Shown one piece after another: positions 27,343 to 37,848 of a stretch of 64,000 nt of DNA. The stretch is from contig JAVBIX010000009.1 of the NCBI GenBank assembly GCA_030756895.1, forward strand, positions 42,839 through 106,838, given 5' to 3'. The notes beneath the pieces are model-generated. The model was not told the DNA's origin. It did no database searches and saw only the letters and a program-made list of their open reading frames with translations. This DNA is from Synechococcus sp. SP2 MAG (GTDB lineage Bacteria > Cyanobacteriota > Cyanobacteriia > PCC-6307 > Cyanobiaceae). Position numbers and translations under genes: made by a program. Within the stretch, counting starts at the first letter, position 1, and each line of letters begins with the position of its first letter.

Positions 27343-28275
27343 TCAGGATCGTTCTAGAGCCAGCGTGAGCGCTCCATCGCAGGCGTCACCATTCCTGTCC
27401 TCCCAGCGCGCATCGACCTGGCGACGGTGTAGGGATGCGTCCACGGCCTGTTGAAGGGGCGCCAGATTGAGGAGTGCCCCACCTCTGGCGCAGAGCGTGG
27501 GCTGGTTGAGCCCCAGGGATGACGCCACGGCTTGAACGGCTTCTGCAAGGGCATTGCCGGAGCGGTTGAGTATGGCCGCGGCTTCAACATTGCCCGCCTC
27601 AGCGGCGGCGGAGACGAGGGGTGCTAGTTGGGCTAGCTGCGCTGGTTGGAAATCGGGCTGCACAACGAAGGCCTTGATCTCTGCGGGTGTGCGGCAACCA
27701 AGGACTGCCCATAACTGGCTGCGCAGTGGTCCATCTGGGAGCCGGCCGTCGGCCATGCGCAGGCTGAGCTGGAGCCCCTGATGGCCGAGATCAAAGGCAG
27801 CCCCTGCTCCATCCAGTTGCCATCCCCATCCGCCACAACGCTGCTCAAGCCCGCTGTCGTTGCGTCCAACCACGATCATCCCTGTGCCACTAATCAGCAC
27901 GATGCCGGCATCGTTGGGGAACGCTCCGCGTAGGGCTGTGCGCTCATCGCCAGTGGCGATGCAGTGCGCTGTTGGCAGCTTGAGACTGGCTGCTAAAAGA
28001 TGGCTGGCGCGGTTCTGGAGCGCGGTGCCCTGCTCCACTCCGCTGGCCCCAACGGCGGCAGCGCTGATCTCCAGGCCGCTGGGATTGGCTGCCTGCAGGC
28101 TGCTGCGAATGGCCTCCATGAACCGTGTTTCGCCCCCGGTGGCTTGGAGGTGGCTGACGCCACTGCCCTTGCCCTCGCCTAGCGGTTCCCAGTTTCCGTT
28201 TTGCCAACGGCTCAGCTTGCAGCGGCAATGGGTTTGGCCAGCATCGAAACCCGCCAACATCAGTGCATCACTCAC
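27343..28275 (-). CDS. BadF/BcrA-type ATPase, likely N-acetylglucosamine kinase
   Basis: A 310-residue actin-fold (ASKHA) kinase. The phosphate-1 loop is GFDAGQTHCRCKL at the N-terminus, phosphate-2 is VLISGTGMIVVG near residue 125, and the adenosine region lies near LCARGGALLN. The closest known group is the BadF/BadG/BcrA/BcrD ATPase family, which includes eukaryotic-like GlcNAc kinase. A role in phosphorylating GlcNAc or another amino sugar from wall turnover is inferred from family and from the neighbour glmM. It is preceded on the same strand by ictB, 11 bases away. Confidence 0.75.
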   Translation of the reverse strand: MSDALMLAGFDAGQTHCRCKLSRWQNGNWEPLGEGKGSGVSHLQATGGETRFMEAIRSSLQAANPSGLEISAAAVGASGVEQGTALQNRASHLLAASLKLPTAHCIATGDERTALRGAFPNDAGIVLISGTGMIVVGRNDSGLEQRCGGWGWQLDGAGAAFDLGHQGLQLSLRMADGRLPDGPLRSQLWAVLGCRTPAEIKAFVVQPDFQPAQLAQLAPLVSAAAEAGNVEAAAILNRSGNALAEAVQAVASSLGLNQPTLCARGGALLNLAPLQQAVDASLHRRQVDARWEDRNGDACDGALTLALERS

Positions 28276-28285
28276 GGGTTGAACC

Positions 28286-29596
28286 TCATGGGTTGGTTTG
28301 GGGGGTCTTGTGGGCCTGGCTCAGCGTTGCCAAGCAAAACCAACCGATGATTTGCACTTCTGGTCGGAAGAAAATGGTGTCCGTGGCGCCTTGGATGAGC
28401 AGCCCGGCGATGGCGGCCAGGCACCCCAGCCAGGGCAATGCCAGAGCAGCCGATGAGCGCAGAGCTCTGAGCCCGTTGCGAAGACTGGCTCCCGCCAACC
28501 CGAGCGCCGCGATCAGGCCTGGAATGCCCGTTTCTACAAGGAGCTCCAGGGGAACGGAATAGGCGCTCAGGGCATTGAACTTGGGCTGTTGATAGAGGGG
28601 ATAAATGGCATTAAAGGCAGCGTTGCCTGGCCCGATTCCCAGCCAGGGGCGGTCTTGGATCATTTCAACTGCGGCCAACCACACGTTGATGCGGAAGTTG
28701 TTGGAGCTATCACCGCGTCCAGCCAGCAGGCTGGCTACCCGCGTGCGGATGGGATCCACCTGCGTGACCGCGATCGCCAAGGTCACACCAGCCAGCACCA
28801 GCAGGGCGATCGGGACGAGACGTCGCCATAGTTTTGGCCAGCTGCGGATGGCACGTAATACGAGCAGCAGGACCAGCACACCAAGGGCCGCGAGCATGCC
28901 CAGCCAACCCCCGCGGCTGTAGCTGAACATGGTGGCTGTGGCTCCCAACACCAGCGCAACAGCTGCATAGCAGCGTGCCCCCCAGCCCTGCCAGCGGATC
29001 AAGGCAACGAGTGCCAACGGCAGGATCGGTACCAGATATCCCGCCAGCAGATTGGGGTTGCCAAGGGGGCCGTAGATCCTGATCGTGCCTGCCGTGATGG
29101 AGTTGGGATCGGCCCAGCGTGCAAGCTCCTCGGTGGGTCCGTAGAGCTGGCGCAAGGCCATCACACTGGTGAGGACTTCGCCGGCCAGCATCGCGGCCAC
29201 AAGGCGGTCCCACCATTCGGGGCGCTCGGCCAGCAGCTGACGCATCAGGGCATACACGCCGAGATAGCTGAGCAGCTTGACCAGGCCTTTCGCTGCTGCG
29301 GCTGGAACTGGGGAGAACCCCGTAGCCAGCACGGCGATGCCAAGAAACACGAGCACCCAAGCGCTGATGGCACCGATACGTTGCGGCTGGCTCACGCTGG
29401 ACCAGAGGATCCACAGCGCTCCGCAGGCCAGAACCACAAGCCCTAGCCCTGTTCGGGTGAGGAAGGGAAGTCCAGCGAGGAGAACCATGAGCAGGAGGCT
29501 TGCCCACCAGCTCAGGCGCCTGCGCTGCTGATCACTCGCGGGAAGCAGGCCTTGCCAGCGCAGCAACAGGGGTGGTGGGGCCGGAGCCTCAGCCAT
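28286..29596 (-). CDS. ictB: IctB family membrane protein (O-antigen-ligase-like)
   Basis: A 436-residue protein with about ten to twelve transmembrane helices and the Wzy/O-antigen-ligase-like loop [22 protein letters not shown] and [14 protein letters not shown]. IctB was first proposed to be involved in inorganic-carbon accumulation in Synechococcus, although its sequence resembles O-antigen ligases, so the biochemical role is uncertain. The start is ATG 29596 (MAEAPAPPP), overlapping the trmB end by eight bases; the track start lies further inside trmB. Confidence 0.85.
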   Translation of the reverse strand: MAEAPAPPPLLLRWQGLLPASDQQRRRLSWWASLLLMVLLAGLPFLTRTGLGLVVLACGALWILWSSVSQPQRIGAISAWVLVFLGIAVLATGFSPVPAAAAKGLVKLLSYLGVYALMRQLLAERPEWWDRLVAAMLAGEVLTSVMALRQLYGPTEELARWADPNSITAGTIRIYGPLGNPNLLAGYLVPILPLALVALIRWQGWGARCYAAVALVLGATATMFSYSRGGWLGMLAALGVLVLLLVLRAIRSWPKLWRRLVPIALLVLAGVTLAIAVTQVDPIRTRVASLLAGRGDSSNNFRINVWLAAVEMIQDRPWLGIGPGNAAFNAIYPLYQQPKFNALSAYSVPLELLVETGIPGLIAALGLAGASLRNGLRALRSSAALALPWLGCLAAIAGLLIQGATDTIFFRPEVQIIGWFCLATLSQAHKTPQTNP

Positions 29597-30302
29597 GGGG
29601 TGTGGGTGCGATGTCTTTGGAATTATCAACCTGTTGCCAAGCCATCTCCAGATCCCTTAATGCTGGAAGAGCGGCATCAGTGCGTTCAAACAGCACGCGA
29701 TAGGCGGGTTGACCCTGCTCGTGGACGTAGCGCTCCCGTTCCGTAGCCACGGGCAATGGGTTGCTGGTTCGCCATGGCCGTTGATCGCCTTTGGGGCGTG
29801 CAAAGCAGTTTGAGAGTTCCACCAGGGCCACCATTGGTTCAATGACAGCCAGCACATCGCTTTGTAAAAACAGGTGCCGGCCGGGATGGAGGGCTGAGGC
29901 GATGGCGTGCAACAGGGCGGGTTGCAGCACGCGGCGCTTGCGATGGCGTTGTTTGAACCAGGGATCCGGAAACTGAATGCTTACCAGTTGCAACTGGTCT
30001 GGTGGCAACGCTGCCATCCAAGCCTCGAGGCTGATGTTGGCATTGCAAAATAAAAAATGAAGGTTGTGCTGCTGCTGCCGGTCGCGATCGCGTTGGGCGG
30101 CTAGCACCAGGGGCCGGCGGATCTCAACTCCGAGATGATTTCGCTCGGGTTGCAACGCCGCCAGCTCCAATAGAAAAAAGCCTCGAGCGCAACCAATATC
30201 GAGATGGATGGGCAGGTTGGGATGCTCGAACAGCTCTTGTGGCGCCGGTAGCTCTAGCGGCAGCTGAAAAAAGCGGCTGAGGGGATTGACGTGCTGGCGC
30301 AT
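29589..30302 (-). CDS. trmB: tRNA (guanine-N7)-methyltransferase
   Basis: Methylates G46 in the variable loop of tRNAs using S-adenosylmethionine. The 237-residue protein has the SAM-binding [19 protein letters not shown], the [12 protein letters not shown] strand, and the family motif [19 protein letters not shown]. The ATG overlaps the stop of the upstream FIST gene by one base (TGATG) and the 3' end overlaps ictB, so FIST-trmB-ictB-kinase look like one tightly packed transcript. Confidence 0.95.
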   Translation of the reverse strand: MRQHVNPLSRFFQLPLELPAPQELFEHPNLPIHLDIGCARGFFLLELAALQPERNHLGVEIRRPLVLAAQRDRDRQQQHNLHFLFCNANISLEAWMAALPPDQLQLVSIQFPDPWFKQRHRKRRVLQPALLHAIASALHPGRHLFLQSDVLAVIEPMVALVELSNCFARPKGDQRPWRTSNPLPVATERERYVHEQGQPAYRVLFERTDAALPALRDLEMAWQQVDNSKDIAPTPHG

Positions 30303-31561
30303 CAGTCCTCAGCTGGCGCCACAAGAGGTGCATGACGGAGCAAGCCCCAGCAAGCGGTGTAGCCATGCAGGTAAGTGGTGTTGCTTAAGGGGCCGATCTC
30401 GCCATTGCAGAACGCGCCGGCAATTGGCAGATCGGGCAGAACATCGCGAGCGATTGAGACATCACCGTTGGCTTCTCCAAATAGCCCACTGCCTCGGCCG
30501 AGGCAGGCAAACAGCAGTCCGCAAAGTGGTGGTGGCAATGGGCAGCGTTCTTGGCTGGCCTCAAGTAGCTGGCGTGCCTCCAGCCTTGATGATTGGGCTT
30601 CTCGGAGCTGAAATTGCACGTGTTGGCCTGGGCGAACCCGCTCAGCCACGGCGACAGCACCATTGCGTGGGTCGACGCCAATGAGATTGCGGACTAAGAA
30701 ATCGCTGGGGCACTCCTGCATCAGATTGCGACGCTCCACCCCAAGAAAGAGGGAGTGCTGCACCAGCTCTCTGTCTTCCGCATTGAGATCAGCCAGGACG
30801 CGTTGCAAGCAGGCCACAGGCGTGTCGCGACGATCGCCATCGCTGAGTTCCAATAAAACGTTGCGTTGGGCTTGCTCAATCGCAAACACGGGACCAATTG
30901 GTCGGCAGCCCTGGGCGACGACTGGATCAAGAACCCAGTCGCCGCCGATGCTCACTCCAGCGGCACCGTTGATGATCTGACCATCGAACAGCAGCGAGCC
31001 ATGACTGGCGTTATGGGGGGCGGCAATCCCTCCGATGATCGCTGCGTTGGGATAGGCGTAATCCAGGCCACTGATGAGGTCATTGATCGCTCCACAGCTG
31101 GGATCGATAAATAGCAGCAGAGATCGGCTGTCTGCTGGGTCAACATTGACCCAGTCCTGCCAGTTTTGAACCGGTCCATCGAGATCTGGGAGAGAGCCTG
31201 TATCGAGTTGAAAAGGCTTCAGCTGCGCTCCGGGGAGATTTAAGAGCGTGATGCTGAGTGCTGTGGTCTGTTCCAGCTCTTGGGTTCGTCCAGCACTATC
31301 CGTTCCAACAACGCCGCCTCCAACGAAGCCGATCCAGTGTTCTGCCTGCAGTCGCTGGCTGAGCAGCGGAAGCAACCGCGGCAGATCGCTAGCAAATTGG
31401 CTGGATACAAACACCAGGGCTAAATCGCCTTTCTCCGAGCCGAGTTGATTGGAGACATCTTTCGTTGCCTCTTCCAAAGAGGCACAGCCACTGAGTGCAG
31501 TGCGGCACTTGGCCTGGGCTCCGGAGCCTCGGAACCAATCGAGGGGGTTGAACGGAACCAT
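30302..31561 (-). CDS. FIST-domain protein
   Basis: A 419-residue soluble protein with the FIST_N then FIST_C arrangement: an N-terminal half with [21 protein letters not shown] and [10 protein letters not shown], and a C-terminal half ending around [30 protein letters not shown] domains occur as presumed small-molecule or amino-acid sensors beside signalling domains; here no output domain is attached. It is first in a packed run with trmB, ictB and the GlcNAc-kinase-like gene, and divergent from a DUF3177 gene. Confidence 0.82.
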   Translation of the reverse strand: MVPFNPLDWFRGSGAQAKCRTALSGCASLEEATKDVSNQLGSEKGDLALVFVSSQFASDLPRLLPLLSQRLQAEHWIGFVGGGVVGTDSAGRTQELEQTTALSITLLNLPGAQLKPFQLDTGSLPDLDGPVQNWQDWVNVDPADSRSLLLFIDPSCGAINDLISGLDYAYPNAAIIGGIAAPHNASHGSLLFDGQIINGAAGVSIGGDWVLDPVVAQGCRPIGPVFAIEQAQRNVLLELSDGDRRDTPVACLQRVLADLNAEDRELVQHSLFLGVERRNLMQECPSDFLVRNLIGVDPRNGAVAVAERVRPGQHVQFQLREAQSSRLEARQLLEASQERCPLPPPLCGLLFACLGRGSGLFGEANGDVSIARDVLPDLPIAGAFCNGEIGPLSNTTYLHGYTACWGLLRHAPLVAPAED

Positions 31562-31631
31562 GTGTTGGACCCTACCAATCTTGAGGGCAAGGTCGATGGC
31601 GTCGATAATGGCTTCAACTCGAACCTGCCTG

Positions 31632-32243
31632 GTGCCTGATCTTCCTTACCGCAGTTTGGTTTGGCTTACCTATCGCTTAGGCGCAACCTTTGCCCTCGGT
31701 GTTCCGCTTGTTCTGCTGATCTGGGCAGGGGTTCGGCGTGAGCCAGCCATGGTGCGATTGCTGGGTCTGTACTGGAAGGTGGCAAGCCTGTTGCCCATCA
31801 GCGTGTTGCTGCTCACCGATCGGCGGCCGATCGGATATGTGATGGCCTTCATCGCACCAGTGCTAATGGCGGTTTCGGTTTGGTTCTGGGTGGATCTCAA
31901 TGAAGAATTGGCCGACAGTGCACCAGGGAGTGCCCTTCCGTTGACCGTGCGTATCTGGCGCTGGGCTCTCAGCGGATTCGCCTTGCTTGCGGCGGGGATG
32001 TCGGCAACAGCGTTGCGCTGTGCGGACCAACTGAGCGGCGCGGAGTGCCTGGCCTGGTTGGAAGGTCCCCAGGGCTTGCATCGGGTAGCGGAGCGTTTGT
32101 TTGACTTCGTCTTTGGTGGGCAGTGGAGTGAGGCGGTGGCCGCATTCATCGGCTACGTGGCTTTAGTGGCGTATGTGGTGGGGCTCCTCCAGTGGCTGCT
32201 CGTGCGCCTGCCGCGTCAGGGGCGGGTGGCTGGTGAATTCTGA
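31632..32243 (+). CDS. DUF3177 family membrane protein
   Basis: A 203-residue protein with five to six hydrophobic helices (for example ATFALGVPLVLLIWAGV and VMAFIAPVLMAVSVWFWVDL) of the cyanobacterial DUF3177 family; function unknown. I placed the start at GTG 31632 (VPDLPYRSLVWLTYRLG). The track version adds 61 residues that run into the divergent FIST gene and look like non-coding frame. The end overlaps the next small gene by 11 bases. Confidence 0.72.
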   Translation: MPDLPYRSLVWLTYRLGATFALGVPLVLLIWAGVRREPAMVRLLGLYWKVASLLPISVLLLTDRRPIGYVMAFIAPVLMAVSVWFWVDLNEELADSAPGSALPLTVRIWRWALSGFALLAAGMSATALRCADQLSGAECLAWLEGPQGLHRVAERLFDFVFGGQWSEAVAAFIGYVALVAYVVGLLQWLLVRLPRQGRVAGEF

Positions 32244-32544
32244 TTCGTTGCTGCCGGCTCTTGAAGCGATCAGTCGTGACCGTCCCGATCGCGTGTTGCG
32301 ACTGCGAGGAATGGTGCCGTCAGCTGAAGGTGCGGAAGAAGCTCTGGAAGTTTTGATTTTTCGAGGCTTCAGCAGCTGCACCACCCATCCCACGGATTTC
32401 GATCCGGATCGAACCGTGCTTCCTGATGGGGCGGCGATCGAAACCGCTGAATTGCTGCGTGGTCCACTGAACCCTCAGCAGGAGGAGCTACTGATCGGGC
32501 CGCTTCCTCCTGCGCAATTGATCGAAGCAGACCGCTGGATCTGA
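32233..32544 (+). CDS. Small conserved cyanobacterial protein (possibly DUF7734)
   Basis: A 103-residue soluble protein with the core LEVLIFRGFSSCTTHPTDFDPDRTVLP and PLNPQQEELLIGPLPPAQLIEADRW. I associate it with a small family shared by cyanobacteria and plastid-bearing eukaryotes (DUF7734), but only by memory. The GTG at 32233 (VNSDSLLPALEAI) overlaps the DUF3177 stop in another frame, suggesting coupling. Its end is three bases from the convergent ileS stop. Confidence 0.62.
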   Translation: MNSDSLLPALEAISRDRPDRVLRLRGMVPSAEGAEEALEVLIFRGFSSCTTHPTDFDPDRTVLPDGAAIETAELLRGPLNPQQEELLIGPLPPAQLIEADRWI

Positions 32545-32547
32545 TCC

Positions 32548-35454
32548 CTAGCGCCGTTCCAGTACGGATACGCAGCGACCGCACAAGCTGGGGTGATCGC
32601 TGTGCTGACCAATGTCGCTTTCGTAGTGCCAGCAGCGCTCGCATTTCTCCCCTCGAGACAGGGCAACTTCGATGACGGCGAGCTCGTTGTCATCACTGGC
32701 CATCAATTCGGCCCAGGGCTCGCCTCCAATCTGCAACTGGGAGACGAGGAGCCAATCGCGAAGGCCATCCACCTCTTGATCCCCCTTGTTTTGGAGCCAG
32801 TGGAGAGCGTCTTGAAGTGTGGAGGTGCGCGCTTCGATGCGGACGGCCGCCTCAAGTGATGCCCCGAGCTTTCGCTTGCTTCGGCATTCCTCCATCACTT
32901 TGTTCACCGCTGCGCGTAGCTCGCGCAGCTCCTGCATTGGGGCATGAAGGCTGTCATCGCGCCACTCCTCCGGCACGGAGGGCCAGCCACTTTGAAACAC
33001 CGACTCTGTCCCGGTGGAATAGGGGATGTTCTGCCAGATGTCTTCCGCCATGTGGCAAAGCACGGGGGCAATGGCCGCGGCCAAACGTTCGATGATCAGG
33101 GCCATCACGGTTTGGCAGCTGCGGCGACGCTTGTCAGCGGGGGCGCTCACGTACAGCCGGTCTTTGGCAATGTCGAGATAAAAATTCGATAGATCGGCCA
33201 CGCAGAAGTTCTGCAGGAGTTGGAAGAAGCGAAAGAATTCATAGCGTTCAAACGCTTCACTGATCTGGTCGAGCACGGTTGCGGTGCGCTGCAACATCCA
33301 GCGATCGAGCAACGGCAAATCGCTAATAGCGATCGCATCACGGCTTGGCACGAAGTCGTGCAGATTGCCGAGCAGGTAGCGCGAGGTATTGCGCACTTTG
33401 CGATAGACGTCTGAAAGCTGCCGCAGGATGCCAGCACCGATCGGCACGTCTGCCGAATAATCCACAGAACTCACCCATAGGCGGAGCACATCGGCGCCGT
33501 AGGCGGGTTCTTGCTTTTGATTTTTACCGCCCTCGATGATCACCATCGGGTCCACAACATTGCCGAGTGATTTGCTCATCTTTCGGCCTTTCTCATCCAA
33601 GGCAAAGCCATGGGTGAGCACGGTCCGATAGGGCGCTGCACCATTGACGGCCACCGACGTCAACAACGAGGACTGGAACCAGCCGCGATGTTGATCTGAT
33701 CCCTCTAAGTAGAGATCTGCGGGGTAGCTGAGACCGTCGCGTTGGCTTGATACGGAGGCCCAACTGGAGCCGGAATCGAACCACACATCCATGGTGTCTG
33801 TGCCCTTACGCCAGAGATGCGCTTCTGCGCTGTGGCTGGAAGGGAGCAGATCAACCTCGTCTTTTTCCCACCAAATGTCGGCTCCATGTTCTGCAATCAG
33901 CGCTTTGACATGGGCGATGGAGTCGGCATTAAGGAGGACTTCGCCGGTTTCACGCTGATAAAAGACTGGAATAGGGACACCCCAGGTCCGCTGCCGGGAA
34001 ATACACCAATCGCCCCTTTCGGAGACCATCGACTCAATCCTGTTCCGGCCAGATGCCGGCAGCCATTGCACGCCATCAATGGCGGTTAGCGCTTCAGTGC
34101 GGAAGCCTTCCACAGAGGCAAACCACTGTTCCGTTGCTCGGAAGATCGTGGGTTTTTTCGTGCGCCAGTCGTAGGGATAGCGATGGCTGTAGTTCTCTTG
34201 CAGGAGCAGGGAACCGGAGTCCTCGAGTGCTGTGATGATCACGGCATTGGCATCCTTGAGCACGTTCAAGCCTTCGAATGGGCCGGCCTCTGCGGTGAGG
34301 GTTCCGGCCTCATCCACCGGGCAGAGCACGGGCAAACCATGCTTACGCCCGGTGTTGAAGTCATCCACGCCATGGCCTGGCGCCGTGTGCACCAAGCCTG
34401 TGCCCGATTCCGTGGTGATGTATTCCCCACCAACAACGATCGCGCTGCGGCGCTCGAGCAGGGGGTGGCTGTAGATGATGCCAGCAAGATCGGCCCCTTT
34501 CACGGTGGCTTTGGCTTGAAGCGGGCGTTCGAGCTTGGTGGCTAAGGAATTGCAGAGTTCGGCTGCCACGATCAGAAGCTGTCCGTTGCCGTCATCCGCC
34601 AGGCAGTAGTCGAGGCGATCGTTGACCGACACCGCAAGATTGGCGGGCAGAGTCCAGGGAGTGGTGGTCCAGATCGCTACCTGTAAACACTGACTCAGGG
34701 CGTTGCTCTCTGCGGGGACGTCCAAGCCCTGCTCACTGAGCTTGCTGCGCAGGCCTGCGGGTAGATCAACCACAGGAAATCCCACGTAGACGCTGGGGCT
34801 GGTGTGTCCGTCTGGATATTCCAGTTCGGCTTCGGCCAGGGCAGTGCGTGAGCTAGGGCTCCAGTGCACTGGTTTGAGCCCTCGGTAGATGTGGCCTTTC
34901 AGCGCCATCGTTCCAAAGACGTCGATCTGAGCGGCTTCGTAGTCCTTCTGCAGGGTGAGATAGGGGTGGTCCCAATCAGCCCAGATGCCCCAGCGCTTAA
35001 AGCCGGCCATTTGGCCTGCAACTTGCTTGTGCGCGTAGGCCGCAGCCTTTTTACGCAATTTGATCGGGGTGAGCGCTTGACGCTGCTCCTGGCTCATGGC
35101 CTGCAGCACCTTGAGCTCGATCGGTAGGCCATGGCAGTCCCAGCCAGGGACGAAACGCACCTTCCGGCCTTGCATCAAGCGATGCTTATTGATGATGTCC
35201 TTGAGCACCTTGTTCAAGGCGTGGCCCATGTGCAGGGCGCCGTTGGCATACGGGGGGCCGTCATGCAGGGTGAACATTGGGCCGGGATTGTTGCGTCCCA
35301 GATCCAAGTCGATGCCTTTCTCTTTCCAGAAGGCCTGGAGTTCCGGTTCGCGGTGGATGGCATTGGCACGCATGCCAAACCCCGTCTCCAGCAGGTTGAG
35401 GGTGTCTTTGTAGGACGGTCGCTTATCAGCGTCCTGGCCTGTCTGCTGGGTCAC
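32548..35454 (-). CDS. ileS: Isoleucyl-tRNA synthetase
   Basis: Class I synthetase of 968 residues. The HIGH motif is in [20 protein letters not shown], the CP1 editing domain occupies roughly residues 190-400 (with [13 protein letters not shown]), and the KMSKS loop appears as [13 protein letters not shown]. The C-terminus has a zinc-binding [18 protein letters not shown] cluster, which marks the bacterial IleS type. I set the start at GTG 35454 ([22 protein letters not shown]); the track's 35 extra residues are low complexity. The C-terminus converges with the small gene at 32544. Confidence 0.95.
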   Translation of the reverse strand: MTQQTGQDADKRPSYKDTLNLLETGFGMRANAIHREPELQAFWKEKGIDLDLGRNNPGPMFTLHDGPPYANGALHMGHALNKVLKDIINKHRLMQGRKVRFVPGWDCHGLPIELKVLQAMSQEQRQALTPIKLRKKAAAYAHKQVAGQMAGFKRWGIWADWDHPYLTLQKDYEAAQIDVFGTMALKGHIYRGLKPVHWSPSSRTALAEAELEYPDGHTSPSVYVGFPVVDLPAGLRSKLSEQGLDVPAESNALSQCLQVAIWTTTPWTLPANLAVSVNDRLDYCLADDGNGQLLIVAAELCNSLATKLERPLQAKATVKGADLAGIIYSHPLLERRSAIVVGGEYITTESGTGLVHTAPGHGVDDFNTGRKHGLPVLCPVDEAGTLTAEAGPFEGLNVLKDANAVIITALEDSGSLLLQENYSHRYPYDWRTKKPTIFRATEQWFASVEGFRTEALTAIDGVQWLPASGRNRIESMVSERGDWCISRQRTWGVPIPVFYQRETGEVLLNADSIAHVKALIAEHGADIWWEKDEVDLLPSSHSAEAHLWRKGTDTMDVWFDSGSSWASVSSQRDGLSYPADLYLEGSDQHRGWFQSSLLTSVAVNGAAPYRTVLTHGFALDEKGRKMSKSLGNVVDPMVIIEGGKNQKQEPAYGADVLRLWVSSVDYSADVPIGAGILRQLSDVYRKVRNTSRYLLGNLHDFVPSRDAIAISDLPLLDRWMLQRTATVLDQISEAFERYEFFRFFQLLQNFCVADLSNFYLDIAKDRLYVSAPADKRRRSCQTVMALIIERLAAAIAPVLCHMAEDIWQNIPYSTGTESVFQSGWPSVPEEWRDDSLHAPMQELRELRAAVNKVMEECRSKRKLGASLEAAVRIEARTSTLQDALHWLQNKGDQEVDGLRDWLLVSQLQIGGEPWAELMASDDNELAVIEVALSRGEKCERCWHYESDIGQHSDHPSLCGRCVSVLERR

Positions 35455-35479
35455 GTTGGCGCTGCAGCAAAGGGGATTA

Positions 35480-36331
35480 TCAGTCTTCGTCGGTGCGTGC
35501 TGTGTTTTCGGTTGTGTTCGCGGCTGTGTTTGAGGCTGTTTCGATGGCGTTGTCAGCACTTACCTCTTCAATGCTGTCCGTGCTCGTTTCAGCCCTGAGG
35601 CCGTCGGTTTTGTTGACGTCGTTGTTGGGCTGCACCCTGGTTTCGCTCTGGGATTCATCGCTATTGGACGTTGAACTCAGCTCCTTTGTTTCCAGAGAAG
35701 GTTCTGAGCTGTCTGGACGGATCCAGAGCTTCTTGCCTTGTTTTTTAATGCCTGGCGTTTCAGCTGCGGCGTCCTTGTCGTTGCTGGCCTCACTGGTTTG
35801 ATCGTTCTCGCTGTCTTGACTATTTTCAGCTTGCTCAAAGGCCTCACCGCTGGGAGGAGTGTCTAGGTCTGCGCCTGTGGATGGCTGCTCAGGTCGCACC
35901 CAACGTTTATTGGTTCCGGTTTTTGCTGCAGGTTTAAGGCTTTTGAGCGTGTCAGTTGTTGCGCTCACAAGGCTGGCCAAAACAGTTGTGAGTTGTTGAA
36001 GGCTCGTCGTCCAGCGTTCCTTGGAGCCGAGTCTTTGTCGCTCCTCATCGCTGAGTTGTTGCCAGCGGGCTTGCCCTACTTCTGCCCCTAGGCGGCTGAT
36101 CAGCAAGCCAGCGCAGGCCACTCCCAGCATGGGAGCGCCTCGTAGTCGATCACTGCTGGTCACGAGGACCAACCCAAGCAATAAGACGACGGCTCCCCAG
36201 GCGCCATCGCGGGGACGACTGAGTTCCGTGGCAAGCAGTGGCAGGAGCAGAACGGCAAGGCCTGCCAGCAAACAGAGGTCTCCAGTGAGAGTGGCCAGCA
36301 TCTGGGAATCGAGTGTCGACGTTGTCGCCAT
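35480..36331 (-). CDS. ycf66: Ycf66 family protein with long acidic tail
   Basis: A 283-residue protein whose first 80 residues carry two or three hydrophobic helices ([19 protein letters not shown] and [16 protein letters not shown]), the Ycf66 membrane domain known from cyanobacteria and some plastids; function unknown. The rest is a hydrophilic, Ser/Glu/Asp/Asn-rich tail with two copies of a basic motif, [11 protein letters not shown] and [11 protein letters not shown], set in acidic linker. ATG 36331 is chosen; the track start lies upstream across the tRNA-Leu gene. It precedes ileS by 25 bases on the same strand. Confidence 0.75.
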   Translation of the reverse strand: MATTSTLDSQMLATLTGDLCLLAGLAVLLLPLLATELSRPRDGAWGAVVLLLGLVLVTSSDRLRGAPMLGVACAGLLISRLGAEVGQARWQQLSDEERQRLGSKERWTTSLQQLTTVLASLVSATTDTLKSLKPAAKTGTNKRWVRPEQPSTGADLDTPPSGEAFEQAENSQDSENDQTSEASNDKDAAAETPGIKKQGKKLWIRPDSSEPSLETKELSSTSNSDESQSETRVQPNNDVNKTDGLRAETSTDSIEEVSADNAIETASNTAANTTENTARTDED

Positions 36332-36359
36332 TCTGGGTCGATGTTTAGGATTCGCTTCT

Positions 36360-36441
36360 GCCCATCTGGCGGAATTGGTAGACGCGCTGGTTTTAGGTAC
36401 CAGTGACTTCGGTTGTGCGAGTTCAAGTCTCGCGATGGGCA
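36360..36441 (+). tRNA. tRNA-Leu (anticodon UAG)
   Basis: A class II tRNA with a long variable arm. The acceptor arms GCCCATC and GATGGGC pair perfectly; the D-arm is GGCGGAATTGGTAGACGC; the anticodon stem CTGGT/ACCAG encloses TTTAGGT with anticodon TAG; the variable arm is TGACTTCGGTTGT; the T-arm is GCGAGTTCAAGTCTCGC. CCA is not encoded. It decodes CUN leucine codons and lies in the gap between ycf66 (minus) and crtR (plus). Confidence 0.95.
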
Positions 36442-36496
36442 TTCCTTTTCCTAGATTGGTGTCGCTTGTAGCAGCAGGCAACACGGGATTCTTTCG

Positions 36497-37516
36497 ATGA
36501 CTCAGGCACTCGTACAACCGGAGAGTTCGGGATCGACGCCCCAGCTTCGGTCAGTGCCAAAGGAGTTTGTGGATCCACCCTCTGCGTGGAACCCCACTGT
36601 TGGCTTGTTTTTGGGCGGGTACGTCTTGGCAGCCTTGTCTATTTGGGGCTGGTTTGTTGGTGGTTGGCCATTGCCACTGCTCTTGATCTGCGGATTCTTA
36701 GCGCTTCATTTGGAGGGCACGGTTGTTCACGATGCCTGTCATAACGCCGCTCATCCGGTCCCCTGGATCAACCAAGCGATGGGGCATGGCTCAGCTTTGC
36801 TGTTGGGATTTAGTTTTCCTGTTTTTACGCGGGTGCATTTGCAACATCATTCCCATGTGAATGATCCAAAAAATGATCCTGATCACATTGTTAGTACCTT
36901 TGGTCCTCTCTGGTTAATTGCTCCAAGGTTTTTTTATCACGAGTTTTTCTTCTTTCAGCGCAAGCTCTGGAAACGTTGGGAGTTGATGCAGTGGGGATTC
37001 GAAAGAGCAGTCTTTTTTACGATCATTATTGCGGCAATTCGATTCGACTTTTTGCCATTTATTTTCAATTGTTGGTTTGCGCCCGCGCTCATGGTGGGAG
37101 TGACACTGGGTCTGTTTTTTGATTATTTGCCCCATAGACCCTTTTTATCTAAGAATCGTTGGCAAAACGCTCGCGTGTATCCGGGGCGGACGATGAATTG
37201 GCTAATCATGGGGCAAAATTATCATTTAGTGCACCATCTTTGGCCTTCTATTCCGTGGTTCGAATACAAGCCTGCTTACGAAGCCACAAAGCCTCTTCTT
37301 GATGCACGGCAATCACCGCAGAGGCTCGGAATCTTTGAAACTCGATCTGATGTTGTCAATTTCTTCTACGACATTCTGATTGGCGTACGTAGCCACAAGC
37401 CAAGGGGTAGCAAGATGCGTCCGGTCGCCAAGCTTCTACCTACCAGGCGTCTAAGGCGTGCCTGGCTCTCATTATTGAGGCGAACAGCCGTAACCCCGGC
37501 ACGTCAAAGTTACTAG
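36497..37516 (+). CDS. crtR: Beta-carotene hydroxylase (CrtR type)
   Basis: Di-iron membrane hydroxylase of the fatty-acid-desaturase superfamily that hydroxylates beta-carotene rings to make zeaxanthin, a major pigment of marine Synechococcus. The 339-residue protein has the histidine boxes HDACHNAAH, HLQHHSH and NYHLVHHLWP and four membrane segments. The length is slightly longer than freshwater CrtR because of a basic C-terminal tail (RRLRRAWLSLLRR). The coding sequence looks more AT-rich than its neighbours, especially 36830-37260. Confidence 0.92.
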   Translation: MTQALVQPESSGSTPQLRSVPKEFVDPPSAWNPTVGLFLGGYVLAALSIWGWFVGGWPLPLLLICGFLALHLEGTVVHDACHNAAHPVPWINQAMGHGSALLLGFSFPVFTRVHLQHHSHVNDPKNDPDHIVSTFGPLWLIAPRFFYHEFFFFQRKLWKRWELMQWGFERAVFFTIIIAAIRFDFLPFIFNCWFAPALMVGVTLGLFFDYLPHRPFLSKNRWQNARVYPGRTMNWLIMGQNYHLVHHLWPSIPWFEYKPAYEATKPLLDARQSPQRLGIFETRSDVVNFFYDILIGVRSHKPRGSKMRPVAKLLPTRRLRRAWLSLLRRTAVTPARQSY

Positions 37517-37554
37517 GGCGTAACACTGACGTGCTATCAATAGGCTGTTTAGGG

Positions 37555-37848
37555 TTAGTCCGCGAGGATCTTGGGAACCCGAAAGAAGTCACCTTCCCGC
37601 TGGGGGGCCTGATCTAAGAGTTCTTGGCGCACATCTGTTGCAACAACAGTGTCTTCACGCGTTGCATTGACCACTTCCACTGCACGTGTTGTCGGCAAAA
37701 CCCCTTCGGTGTCCACCGCTTGAAGCTGATCCACGTAATCGAGAATTCGCTCAAGCTGCCCCGTATAGGTGGCGATGGTGTCATCAGGTAGGTCAAGACG
37801 GGCAAGTTTGGCCACCTTGCGAACGTCGTCGGCGGTGATCTTGCTCAT
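37555..37848 (-). CDS. gatC: Glutamyl-tRNA(Gln) amidotransferase subunit C
   Basis: The 97-residue small subunit that stabilises GatA in the GatCAB complex, which converts Glu-tRNA(Gln) to Gln-tRNA(Gln). Recognised by [39 protein letters not shown] and the C-terminal DFFRVPKIL. Its ATG overlaps the stop of the creatininase-family gene by four bases (ATGA). The other subunits are outside the window. Confidence 0.95.
   Translation of the reverse strand: MSKITADDVRKVAKLARLDLPDDTIATYTGQLERILDYVDQLQAVDTEGVLPTTRAVEVVNATREDTVVATDVRQELLDQAPQREGDFFRVPKILAD

Noticed and set aside
36360-36441. tRNA-Leu as an integration site
   Set aside because: No repeated tRNA 3' end, integrase or foreign gene block lies next to it in this window.
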